A stretch of 64,000 nt of DNA from Lipingzhangella_A rawalii (lineage in GTDB: Bacteria > Actinomycetota > Actinomycetes > Streptosporangiales > Streptosporangiaceae), in contig NZ_JAVLVT010000005.1 in the NCBI RefSeq assembly GCF_031628175.1, forward strand, positions 62,001 through 126,000, in the 5' to 3' direction. Under the pieces are notes generated by a model. It saw only the letters and a program-made list of their open reading frames with translations, had not been told where the DNA came from and did no database searches. Shown piece by piece: positions 33,801-42,286 of the stretch (the stretch's first letter is position 1; every line of letters begins with the position of its first letter). A program made the position numbers and the translations under genes.

Positions 33801-33853
33801 GAGGGTATGGGGGCGGTGGTCGTAGGGCGCATCCGCCGGCCGGTTCGCTGCTC

Positions 33854-34237
33854 CTATCCCCAGCGCAGCACCACCCCGTATCCACCCTGCGGGTAGGACC
33901 AGCTGATCGCTCCCGGGCACGGACACACCACGGCACACACGCCGCATTCGAAACACTGGTCGTGGTAGAAGGCCACCCCGCCATCGGCCGTGGGCACGAA
34001 CAGGTCGGCTGGGCAGGCCCGCATGCACTCCCTGGTCACACAGTTGCGGCACACGTCGGTGTCCACCACGATGTGTGGTTCGTCGTCCACCCGGAACTCC
34101 ACACTGGCCATACGTTCGGTGTGGGAGACGTCCGGCCATTCGGGCAGTGGGGGACCGGTGCGGGGCGGCGGAACGGTGGGGCGGGTTGACTGGTCCTGCG
34201 GCTCGGGGTGGCCGCGCCGGCCCAGGCGTCGCAGCAT
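33854..34237 (-). CDS. FixX-like 4Fe-4S ferredoxin
   Basis: About 127 residues. A Pro-rich N-terminal about 45 residues precede a ferredoxin domain with FRVDDEPHIVVDTDVCRNC, then RECMRACPADLF and CFECGVCAVVCPC, giving eight cluster cysteines. The ending WSYPQGGYGV is typical of FixX. It would pass electrons between the FixC-like flavoprotein and ETF. ATG 34237 lies 26 bp after the FixC-like stop and has GAAGGG upstream; a shorter form from MASVEFRVDD is possible. Last gene of the minus-strand redox operon. Confidence 0.85.
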   Translation of the reverse strand: MLRRLGRRGHPEPQDQSTRPTVPPPRTGPPLPEWPDVSHTERMASVEFRVDDEPHIVVDTDVCRNCVTRECMRACPADLFVPTADGGVAFYHDQCFECGVCAVVCPCPGAISWSYPQGGYGVVLRWG

Positions 34238-34263
34238 CGAGGGGTTTCCCTTCGCGTCGGGGG

Positions 34264-35568
34264 TTATGTCGCTCGCAGCAGCGCCCACACGTCGCGGGCC
34301 AGATCGCGCAGCCGCGTTCCGTGCGCCGCTGCGGTCTCCCGAAGCACGGTGGACAGGCCTCGCTTGGGAGCGGGGTTGGTGTTGGTGAGGAGACGTTCGG
34401 CGACCTCACACAGCAGTGCGGGGTAGGTGTGCTGGGCCCGCTCGGAGGATAGGGCCTGCGCCGTACTGGCCAGCCGGCGCCGGTCGGCCTGCACGAAGGA
34501 CTGGTTGAGTCGCCGTGGGTAGGCGTCCAGTTCCCGTCGGGAGGTGGGGCCCGGGCCGGTGGCCTGGGCGGCCACGCTCCCGGCGAGGCTGCCGGAGCCG
34601 ATGGCCAGGTTCACCCCCTCCTGCCAGGGCCCGGCGGCGAGATTGAGCCCCGCCGCGTCCCCGCACACCAGGATGCCCGGCCCAGCCAGCCGCGGGGCGG
34701 TCGCCGCGCCGCCACGGTCCGCCGGAACCATGTGGGCCGAGTACTCCTTGAGTTCCGCGTCGCGGAGGTACGGGGTCAGGGCCGGGTGCGCTTTCACCCG
34801 GCCGATCAGCTCCTCCGGGCGCAGCCCGGCCGCGGTGAGGGTGGTGACCGGAACCACGACTCCCACGGCGACCGTCTCCAGGTGTGTGTGCAGGAAAGCG
34901 CGCCCCGACACGTCGCCCAGGCCCCCGATGATCTCGATGTCGGTGCCCTCCCGCCCGGTGAGTGCGAACCTGCGTTCGATCTCGTCGCGGGGCAGCGCCA
35001 GGACCTCCTTGGCGCCCAGGGCGAGATTGGCGGCGTCGAAGTGCGGGTAGAGACCCGCCTCCCGCGCCAGCAGCGAGTTCACCCCGTCCGCGGCGATCAC
35101 GGTTGAGCAGGCGATCTCCCCGTCCTCGCGGTCGGTGGTGACGCCGTAGGTGTGCCCGTTGCGGTCTCGGAGCAGGCCGGTCACTGTTGTGGAGCATACG
35201 AGCCGCGCCCCGGCCCGCTCGGCCTCGGCGGCCAGCCACGGGTCGAACTCCGAGCGGTACACGGTGACCCCGTTGTAGGGGGGTTCGGCCCAGGCGTCGG
35301 TGCGGTAGTCCACGGTCAGACTCTGGGATCCACTCAGTACCATCGCCGAGCGGCGGGTCACCCACCGTTGGAGGGGAGCCTGCTCCCACCACCGGGGCAC
35401 CAGGTCGTTCAGGACCCGTCCGTAGAGCACCCCACCGTGCACATTCTTCGCGCCGGGGTAGGGGCCGCGTTCCACCAGCAGCACCGAGGCGCCGGCACGG
35501 GCCGCGGTCAGGGCCGCGGCGGCGCCCGCCGGTCCCGCCCCGACCACGACCACGTCGAAGCGGGTCAC
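34264..35568 (-). CDS. FixC-like electron-transferring flavoprotein oxidoreductase
   Basis: 434 residues from GTG 35568. FAD-binding TRFDVVVVGAGPAGAAAALT is at the start; ERGPYPGAKNVHGGVLYG follows, a FixC/ETF-QO hallmark. TVIAADGVNSLLAREAGLY and ILVCGDAAGLNLAAGPWQEG are also present. It probably accepts electrons from ETF and, with the FixX-like ferredoxin, passes them to quinone or another acceptor. The frame stays open to 35703, but that extension is Pro/Arg-rich; the GTG immediately before the flavin fold fits the family. Confidence 0.87.
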   Translation of the reverse strand: MTRFDVVVVGAGPAGAAAALTAARAGASVLLVERGPYPGAKNVHGGVLYGRVLNDLVPRWWEQAPLQRWVTRRSAMVLSGSQSLTVDYRTDAWAEPPYNGVTVYRSEFDPWLAAEAERAGARLVCSTTVTGLLRDRNGHTYGVTTDREDGEIACSTVIAADGVNSLLAREAGLYPHFDAANLALGAKEVLALPRDEIERRFALTGREGTDIEIIGGLGDVSGRAFLHTHLETVAVGVVVPVTTLTAAGLRPEELIGRVKAHPALTPYLRDAELKEYSAHMVPADRGGAATAPRLAGPGILVCGDAAGLNLAAGPWQEGVNLAIGSGSLAGSVAAQATGPGPTSRRELDAYPRRLNQSFVQADRRRLASTAQALSSERAQHTYPALLCEVAERLLTNTNPAPKRGLSTVLRETAAAHGTRLRDLARDVWALLRAT

Positions 35569-35743
35569 CAGAAACCACCCCGCCACGGGCCGGGACGTCG
35601 CTGCTCCCCGCGGTCCGTGCGGTGGCCGGGGCACGATCCGGATGCGGCGGGGTGGCCGGCCCGGCAGGCACGGCGCCGCTGGTGGCGCCGGCTCCGAGGA
35701 CACGCACCCCTGGGGTGGGGCTGGTCGTGTCCGGTCGTGCTCG

Positions 35744-36745
35744 TCACGGCTGGTCTCCTCTCGGGGACACGTCGGGTTCCGGATCAGCCACGCCCAAGTG
35801 GCGGGCGAGCGCCGCGAGCACTGCGGGAGCGTCCGCGACCAGCGCCAGGTCGGCGGCGGCCATCATGGGGCAGCTCGGGTCCGTGTTCACCGCCACCAGG
35901 TGCCGCGGGTCGCCCGTTCCGGCCAGATGGTGCGTGGCGCCGGAGACACCCAGGGCAACATAGAGGTCCGGCGCCACCATAACGCCGGCGCTGCCGATCT
36001 GCCGGCTTTCCGGAAGATACTCAGCGTCGGTCACGACCCGGGTGCCGCCCACGGCGGCGTGCAGCGCAGCGGCGACCCGCGTCATGGTGGCGACGAGTTC
36101 CGCAGCGTCGTCGCGGGCTTGCTGGGTGGGCTGGAGCAGTCCCGCTCCAGCAGTGACGACCCGCCGCGCTTCGGCCAGGTCGATGGACTGCGGGGCGGGA
36201 TAGGTGACTTCGAGGGTCTGGGCGTCGTGCCCGTGCGGCGTGCGCGTGCCGAGCTCCAGCTCGGTGATGCTGCGCGGGGGCAGCCGGGAGATCGCTCGTC
36301 CACCCGTGCCCGGTCGGATGGTCAGGACCGCGGGGCCGGTGAGTTGCACCCGCTCGGTGCGTCGATCCCCGTCGCGGGGCAACACCACGAAGTCCCCGCC
36401 CAGTTCGATTGCCTCCGCGAGCAAGGGACGGCCCATCCGTGCGGCGATCCGGGGCGCGAGGTCCCGCCCGTCCGCGCTGGCCGGAAGCAGCACCTGCCCG
36501 AACCGGGCGCAGGCCCCGGCCAGGACCCCCGCCCAGGTGCCCGGGCGAAACCCGGGGGTGTCCCACCAGGAGATCGTCACCGCCCCGTGGAGAGCGTGCG
36601 CGGCCTCCTCCGCGCCGCCCCCAACCACGCAGGCGTAGCCACCGGCCTCGGCAACGACCTCCTCGGCGCCGGAGGGCAGCACGCCGGCCCGTACGGGCAC
36701 GACGGCGACGGCCCCGTGGAGCGCACTGGGATCAGATGTGGTCAC
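35744..36745 (-). CDS. etfA: electron transfer flavoprotein alpha subunit (FixB/EtfA family)
   Basis: 333 residues. An N-terminal Rossmann-like domain precedes the C-terminal ETF-alpha FAD-binding domain: GGTRVVTDAEYLPESRQIGS, APDLYVALGVSGATHHLAG, VAVNTDPSCPMMAAADLALV. GTG 36745 overlaps the upstream stop by 4 bp (GTGA). A functional ETF needs a beta subunit, but no etfB/fixA gene is in the operon or elsewhere in the window; the partner may be encoded elsewhere or in the gap. It should link the two flavin oxidoreductases upstream to the FixC/FixX-like proteins. Confidence 0.9.
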   Translation of the reverse strand: MTTSDPSALHGAVAVVPVRAGVLPSGAEEVVAEAGGYACVVGGGAEEAAHALHGAVTISWWDTPGFRPGTWAGVLAGACARFGQVLLPASADGRDLAPRIAARMGRPLLAEAIELGGDFVVLPRDGDRRTERVQLTGPAVLTIRPGTGGRAISRLPPRSITELELGTRTPHGHDAQTLEVTYPAPQSIDLAEARRVVTAGAGLLQPTQQARDDAAELVATMTRVAAALHAAVGGTRVVTDAEYLPESRQIGSAGVMVAPDLYVALGVSGATHHLAGTGDPRHLVAVNTDPSCPMMAAADLALVADAPAVLAALARHLGVADPEPDVSPRGDQP

Positions 36746-38919
36746 CGGCCGTTCCCTCCCCTCGTCGACGTGGCCCTGGGCAGCCCCAGGGCGGCACCCA
36801 CCCGGTCGCCCTCCAGCACCGCGGCGTGGGCGAGCCGCGGTGCGACGCAGTCCCCAACGCGGAACAGCTGGGTGGCGGCGGTGCCGTTGTCGATGCGCAG
36901 CTGCCAGTACAGCTCGTCCTGCGGCCCGGCCGGGTAGGCGCACACGATCCAGTCCACGGTGCGTTCCTCCCGCTGGGGGCCGGCCGGATGCGCGATGGTC
37001 ACCCGCAGCGCACCCGCGGCGTCCTGGGCGTCCGCGGGGGCGCCGGTGCCGACCGCGCGGTCCTCGTGCCAGCTGGGATCGTCGTGGTGCCGCCCGCCAG
37101 TGGGGGAGTCGACACCGGCCGGTTTGAGTTCGACCACCCGTCGTTCACAGGTCTCGGTGATTCCCTTGGCCGCGGCACGCACACACCAGGTCTCCAGGTC
37201 CAGGGTCGCCGACAGGTCCCGTCCCACCATCGTTGCCGAGGTCAGGATCTCCACTGCGCAGCCGCGGTCCGCGAGTAGCTCGGCGACACTCGGACCGTGG
37301 TGAAAGCCCAGTTCGTCAACCACCAGAACCGATCCGGTGGGAAACACGGCACCGCGAAGTACCGCACGACTGTCCACCACGCGAGGATGCCTCCCGGCCC
37401 AGTCCGGAAGCACCGGGCGGGCCCCCGTGGCCACCACCACGGCCGAGGGGGCGGTGCGCCGCACCAGGTCCACATCAGCCACCGTGTCGTAGACGATCGG
37501 CACCTGAAGCCGCCGGCATTCCGCGATCTGATTGCGCACGAGGTCGCCCAGCTCCACCCGGCCGGGCGCGGCAGCCGCGATCCGCACCTGTCCACCAGCA
37601 TGCGGCTCCCGCTCGACGACCCGAACACTGTGACCGGCCCGAGCGGCGGTCAACGCCGTCTGGAGCCCGGCCGGACCAGCCCCCACCACCAACACCTCGG
37701 GCCGCGTGGCGGCACCCGCCGCGTCCCCGAGCTCCCCGGCCGGCCCGCCGGTGGGGCGGGCACGTTTCGGTAGCACCGGCACCAGGGGCGGCTCGCTCTC
37801 CCGCCCGGCCCGCGGGTTCGCCACACAGCCCAGCCACCGCCCGTCACCCACGCGGGCGGTGCATTCCTGGTTGCAGGACAGGCACGACCGGATCGCCTCG
37901 GCGGCTCCCACCCGTGCCTTGGCCGCGAAGTCGGGGTCGGCGATCTGACCCCGCACCAGTGCCACCAGGTCACAGTGCCCGTCGGCCAGGGCACGCTCGG
38001 CTTGCAGCGGACTGTTGAACCGTCCCATCCCGATCACGGGAAGATCCACGGACCGGCGGATCGCGTTCGCCACGAACAGCGCATACCCGGGCGGGACGTG
38101 CATCGTTGCCTCGGTGAGATACAGGCTGACGCCCGCCACCCCCATCGAGGTACTGATGTAGTCGACCTTGCCCGTATGCTCCACGAGCCGCGCGAGCGCC
38201 ACCGCCTCCTCCAGGGTGGTGCCGCCGTGCATCAGCTCGTCGCCACACAGCCGCACCCCCAGCACCCGCTGCGGACCGATCGCGCGCCGCACCTCACTGA
38301 TCAGCTCCAGCAGCAGCCGCGCCCGGTTCACCAGGGGGCCGCCGTACCGATCGGTGCGCAGATTCGTCGCCGGCGACAGGAACGCCCGCACGATCGAGGA
38401 CTGGGCACAGCTCAGCTCGATACCGTCGAACCCCCCGGCGACACTGTGATCGGCCACCACTCCGAAGCCGTCGATCAGCGCCGAGATGTCCGGCCCATCC
38501 ATGGCCTTGGGTACTTCCCGGTAGGCCGGGTTGGCCACGGCCGACGGTGCCCACAGCGGCTGGCGCGTGTGCACCGAGGTGCCGTGCGCCCCATTGTGGT
38601 TGAGCTGCGCCAGGATCGGCACCCGGTGCGCGTGCACGGCGTCGGTGATGCGCCGGTATCCGGGAACCACCGCGGGATCGTAGCCGCGGATCAGATCCGG
38701 CTGGACCCGGTCGCTGGGGTGGGTGGTGTGCTCCTCGGTGACGATCAGGCCCGCGCCGCCCGCCGCGCGGGCCGCATAGTAGGCCGCGTGCTGCTCCGTC
38801 GGCAGCCCCTGCCGGGCGTAGTTGGTGAGACGCGCGGTGAACACGACCCGATTGTCGATCGTCGTCGGGCCCAGCCGCAGCGGTGTGAACAGGTGCGGGT
38901 AGCGGGATCCGGGCCTCAT
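36742..38919 (-). CDS. TMADH/2,4-dienoyl-CoA reductase-like flavoprotein 2
   Basis: 725 residues. The N-terminal OYE-type TIM barrel spans about 1-370 (NRVVFTARLTNYARQGLPTE, PILAQLNHNGAHG, RTDRYGGPLVNRARLLLELI). The 4Fe-4S site CLSCNQECTARVGDGRWLGC lies near residue 345. Two Rossmann halves follow (VLVVGAGPAGLQTALTAARA; later VLVVDELGFHHGPSVAELLA). Relatives demethylate trimethylamine or dimethylglycine-type amines, reduce dienoyl-CoA, or partner mycofactocin; the substrate is not deducible. ATG 38919 has AGGAGGG upstream. It is coupled to etfA by GTGA, consistent with ETF as electron acceptor. Confidence 0.87.
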   Translation of the reverse strand: MRPGSRYPHLFTPLRLGPTTIDNRVVFTARLTNYARQGLPTEQHAAYYAARAAGGAGLIVTEEHTTHPSDRVQPDLIRGYDPAVVPGYRRITDAVHAHRVPILAQLNHNGAHGTSVHTRQPLWAPSAVANPAYREVPKAMDGPDISALIDGFGVVADHSVAGGFDGIELSCAQSSIVRAFLSPATNLRTDRYGGPLVNRARLLLELISEVRRAIGPQRVLGVRLCGDELMHGGTTLEEAVALARLVEHTGKVDYISTSMGVAGVSLYLTEATMHVPPGYALFVANAIRRSVDLPVIGMGRFNSPLQAERALADGHCDLVALVRGQIADPDFAAKARVGAAEAIRSCLSCNQECTARVGDGRWLGCVANPRAGRESEPPLVPVLPKRARPTGGPAGELGDAAGAATRPEVLVVGAGPAGLQTALTAARAGHSVRVVEREPHAGGQVRIAAAAPGRVELGDLVRNQIAECRRLQVPIVYDTVADVDLVRRTAPSAVVVATGARPVLPDWAGRHPRVVDSRAVLRGAVFPTGSVLVVDELGFHHGPSVAELLADRGCAVEILTSATMVGRDLSATLDLETWCVRAAAKGITETCERRVVELKPAGVDSPTGGRHHDDPSWHEDRAVGTGAPADAQDAAGALRVTIAHPAGPQREERTVDWIVCAYPAGPQDELYWQLRIDNGTAATQLFRVGDCVAPRLAHAAVLEGDRVGAALGLPRATSTRGGNGR

Positions 38920-38983
38920 CCGTGCCCTCCTGGGATCGTTGCCGGCACGGGGGCCGAGCGGTGACGCGGCCCCAGCCGCATAC

Positions 38984-41152
38984 TCACCACAGTCGTACCT
39001 CCTGCAAGCGTTTGGCCGCGCGGCGCCCGTCCAGGATGGCCTCCTGGACCCCACGCGGTGCGATCACGTCTCCCGCCCGGTCCATGCCGAGACGGGTCCC
39101 GTGCCACAGCTGGTCCGCGGGAAGCCGGAAACCACAGTCCACCAGCACCGCCGCGTCCACCTCACAGACCTCCCCCGTGTGCACCCCCTCCAACTGGATC
39201 CGGCCGTTACCTGCCCCCAGGACCCGCTGCCGGCGCTGGACCGGCACCCCGAGCCGGGCCAGCCGCAGCGCCGCCGGCGACAGCGCCCCGACCGGCGCCA
39301 GCTGCATTGCCGGAGCATGGTCCGGGGTGACGAGGGTGACCGCGACTTCGCGGGCGGCGAGTTCCTCGACAATGCTCAACGCCACCGGCCCACCCACCCG
39401 GTCATAGACCGCCACCGGCCCGTGCGGAGGTTCGGCGCCGGAAGCCAGCAGCCCCAGCAGCGCGGCGTCGTCCATCCGACGCACCCCCGCCCCGACCCGG
39501 TACCCGATCCGGCCGGGTCGCCCACCGCTGCACAGCACCACCGCCCCTCCGGTGGCCAGCTGGGCGTCGATGTCTCGGTCGGCTGCGGTATAGCCCGTCG
39601 TGATGGTGACACCGAGTTGTTCGCACTCCGTGTGCAGCCAGTCCGCGAGCCGCGCCAGCCGGTGGCGTCCGTGTCCAGCGGCGGCGACGCGCAACATTCC
39701 GCCGGTCCGGTCCGCGCGTTCCACCACCCGAACGGCGTGTCCGGCCGTTGCCGCCACCCGAGCGGTTTCCAGCCCCGCCGGCCCGGCCCCGATCACCAGG
39801 ACCTCCACAGGCTGGGCCGGCGGTGCGGGGGACGCGGTGTCCTCGTCCGGTGTGCCGTTGCCGTCCGGCTGGCACGTTCCGGTGGCTTCCTCGGTCAGCG
39901 GGGTGGGCTGCCGCGGCCCGGATACCGTCCCCGGCGCGGAGCGGTCGGCGCCGGCCGGGGGTGCCGGCAGTGCCAGGGACACCACCCCCTCCTCCGGGTC
40001 GGTCTCGTGACCACTGCTGGGGTCACCCATGCAGCTCACGGCGGGGGCGCGAGGATAGTCCACCCGGCAGTGCTGGTTGCACAACACACACGGCCGCGGC
40101 CGAGGGCCGGGACTGTCGGCCTCGGCATCCGGGGCGAACCCGTGCAGGCGCGTGCCCAGTTCGGCATCGGCGATCTGCGCGCGGGTCATCTCCACCACCT
40201 CGGCGCTGCCCTCGACGAGGAGCCCTTCGGCCTGTTCCGGGTCCACAATCCCGCCCTGCGCGCACACCGCCACCTCCGGCTGTATCGCCGCGCGGATACG
40301 TGGAGCCAGGGGCGTCGCCGACTCGGTGGGCCCGTGCCCATCCGGGCGACTGCCCTGAGCCGCCGCCAGGGAGTCTCCCGAGCCCCGGGTGGCCACCAGG
40401 TAGTCCAGACCGCCCGCGGCGGTGAGATCCGCGTGCACATCTCGGGCCAGCTCGCTGGCCGCATCCACGGTGATGCCGCGCGTGTCGGCCAGTTCGTCAC
40501 AGGACAGGCGCAAGCCCAGCACCCGGCCTGGCCCCAGCGCCGTGCGCACCGCCCGCAGGATCTCCCGCACGAACCGGCAGCGGTCCGGGCTTCCGTAGTC
40601 GTCGGTGCGCTGATTCGTCAGGGGCGACAGGAACTGCCGCAGCAGGCTCTGCTGCCCCGCATCAACCTCCACCCCGGACATACCCGCGCGTGCGGCCCGC
40701 CGCGCCGCGTCCGCGAAGCCCGTCACCACGGCGGCGATCTCCTCGACCGACATGGCTTTGGGCACTTCGCGGGTCACCGCGTCGGGAACCGGGGAGGGGG
40801 CCCACAGGGCCGCTTGGCTGTGCGCACTGGACCCCTGCGCCCCGGCGTGGCCGAGCGCGGCCACGGCCAGCGCCCCCTCGGCATGGCAGGCCTCAGCGAT
40901 CGCACTCCAACCCTGGGGACATGCGCTGGCCAGCGGCGCCTGGGCATAGGGCCAGTCCTCAGGGTGCACCGAGGCCGTCTCCGTAACCACGACACCGGCG
41001 CCGCCCGCGGCCCGGCGATGGTAGTAGGCTACGTGCTCGGCCGACAGCCCACGGCCCTCCGCCGAGCCCAGGTTGGTGCGGTGGGGCCCGAACAGTAGGC
41101 GGTTGGGCGCAGTGATCCCACAGGCAAGCCGGAGCTGGGAACGCAACAGCAT
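38984..41152 (-). CDS. TMADH/2,4-dienoyl-CoA reductase-like flavoprotein 1
   Basis: 722 residues, paralogous to the next gene. The OYE-like barrel has LFGPHRTNLGSAEGRGLSAE, AVAALGHAGAQGSSAH and QFLSPLTNQRTDDYGSPDRC. The cluster site is CVLCNQHCRVDYPRAPAVSC, then a Pro/Thr/Asp-rich insertion, then VLVIGAGPAGLETARVAATA. The insertion of about 50 residues between the Fe-S region and the Rossmann domain is low-complexity and unusual for the family. ATG 41152 was chosen because it starts at the conserved barrel. Two such enzymes in tandem suggest sequential or heteromeric oxidation of one substrate. First gene of the operon. Confidence 0.85.
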   Translation of the reverse strand: MLLRSQLRLACGITAPNRLLFGPHRTNLGSAEGRGLSAEHVAYYHRRAAGGAGVVVTETASVHPEDWPYAQAPLASACPQGWSAIAEACHAEGALAVAALGHAGAQGSSAHSQAALWAPSPVPDAVTREVPKAMSVEEIAAVVTGFADAARRAARAGMSGVEVDAGQQSLLRQFLSPLTNQRTDDYGSPDRCRFVREILRAVRTALGPGRVLGLRLSCDELADTRGITVDAASELARDVHADLTAAGGLDYLVATRGSGDSLAAAQGSRPDGHGPTESATPLAPRIRAAIQPEVAVCAQGGIVDPEQAEGLLVEGSAEVVEMTRAQIADAELGTRLHGFAPDAEADSPGPRPRPCVLCNQHCRVDYPRAPAVSCMGDPSSGHETDPEEGVVSLALPAPPAGADRSAPGTVSGPRQPTPLTEEATGTCQPDGNGTPDEDTASPAPPAQPVEVLVIGAGPAGLETARVAATAGHAVRVVERADRTGGMLRVAAAGHGRHRLARLADWLHTECEQLGVTITTGYTAADRDIDAQLATGGAVVLCSGGRPGRIGYRVGAGVRRMDDAALLGLLASGAEPPHGPVAVYDRVGGPVALSIVEELAAREVAVTLVTPDHAPAMQLAPVGALSPAALRLARLGVPVQRRQRVLGAGNGRIQLEGVHTGEVCEVDAAVLVDCGFRLPADQLWHGTRLGMDRAGDVIAPRGVQEAILDGRRAAKRLQEVRLW

Positions 41153-41352
41153 CGGGGGGAGGCTTTCCGTTCGCGGGGGGTGACGACACGGCAGGACCGC
41201 GCCTCGTAGTGGCACAGCCGACGGGCCACGTGGCCCTCCGTGCAGGATGGCACATCTCTATCTATACAGGACCGGGCCGCGTGTGCGCCGCCATGGGCCG
41301 TCCACTAAGGTTCCTTTTTGACTTTCGTCCCGGTATCTCAGAGAGGTGAGCG

Positions 41353-42144
41353 ATGACGTGGTGTCCGGGTGTGCGGGGGTGCGCTGCGGCGGCCGGACTC
41401 CTGGCGATCGCCGCCTGCGGAACCTCGCCCTCGGACGCCGAGGCCACTGACGAGTCCAGTCCCACCCCGGCCACCCAGTCCCCACCCGCGACGGCCACAC
41501 CCGAGCTTCCTGAGGACGCCCCCGAATGGCGTAGCGGCGCCCACGAGACCAGCCTCGCCAGCGGCATCCGGTTCGCCGTGCCCTCGGAGTGGACCGACGC
41601 CCTCCCCGCCGAGGAGGACAGCAGCGACGACGCTGACCCGGGGGAGGACCTCCAGAACGACCCCACCACCGAGACCGCCAACGACGATTTCGAGGCCCGC
41701 TATGTTCTTGAGGAGGACAGCTACCGCCTCGGCGAGGTTGGCGTGGTCAACCTCGGTGACGGCCCGGCCGACCCCGAATCGGCCCTCGGGGACTATCTCG
41801 GTTACCTGAACAACACCGCTCCTGTCGACATCGAGGTGGAGGGGGACCCCGTCGAGGTCGACATCCCGGGCAGCGACGACGCGGTCCGGGTCGACTACAC
41901 CTACCCGCTGGATGTGCCCGGCGGGGAAACCGGCTCCGCCCACGGACTCCTGGCCAGCTTTACCTCGGGGGAGGGCGACACTCTCCTGTTCGCGGTCTCC
42001 GGAGCCGAGGAGAGTATTCCCGCGGAACTCCGCGAGGAGATCCTGGAGACCGTGGAACTGGCCGATTCCGCCGACAGTTCCGACGGCGACGGGGACGGCG
42101 ACACCGACCCCTCCAGCCCTGGGGACGCCCAGCCCACCGACTGA
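41353..42144 (+). CDS. secreted lipoprotein, function unknown
   Basis: A 263-residue protein with signal peptide and lipobox LLAIAAC (Cys about 23). A Ser/Thr/Pro linker precedes a folded middle (ASGIRFAVPSEWTDALPAEE, ARYVLEEDSYRLGEVGVVNL, VRVDYTYPLDVPGGETGSAH) and an Asp/Ser-rich tail. The FAVPSEW wording resembles LpqN/Mtt1-like or photosystem-P-like secreted domains, but I do not assign a family. It diverges from the redox operon. Confidence 0.7.
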   Translation: MTWCPGVRGCAAAAGLLAIAACGTSPSDAEATDESSPTPATQSPPATATPELPEDAPEWRSGAHETSLASGIRFAVPSEWTDALPAEEDSSDDADPGEDLQNDPTTETANDDFEARYVLEEDSYRLGEVGVVNLGDGPADPESALGDYLGYLNNTAPVDIEVEGDPVEVDIPGSDDAVRVDYTYPLDVPGGETGSAHGLLASFTSGEGDTLLFAVSGAEESIPAELREEILETVELADSADSSDGDGDGDTDPSSPGDAQPTD

Positions 42145-42286
42145 GGATTCCCGCCGCACCCACCCAGCCCCGGCCGGGAGCTCTTCACAGCCCGGGGTTG
42201 CGCGACCTAACCTCACCCCATGACACCACGCCATCCCGCCGCGCCGTCGGCACCACTCTCCCCTCCCTCCTCGGCGAGGTGAACCC

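Larger units (their letters stand above)
33223..33853. other. GC-rich repeat field without genes
   Basis: The 631 bp contain at least three copies of a palindrome-rich repeat described separately, plus long G- or C-skewed runs such as those at 33655-33735. Apparent ORFs on both strands are low-complexity Arg/Pro/Gly translations of these repeats. No real gene is seen. Confidence 0.7.

Noticed and set aside
33443..33832. Minus-strand ORFs in the repeat field that look like proline-rich proteins
   Set aside because: They are translations of the dispersed repeat; similar peptides appear at 49.6 kb only because the DNA repeat recurs.
38939..41098. Plus-strand ORF of 719 codons antisense to TMADH-like protein 1
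   Set aside because: Its reverse frame has barrel, Fe-S and FAD motifs; the plus frame is His/Arg/Gln-rich noise.
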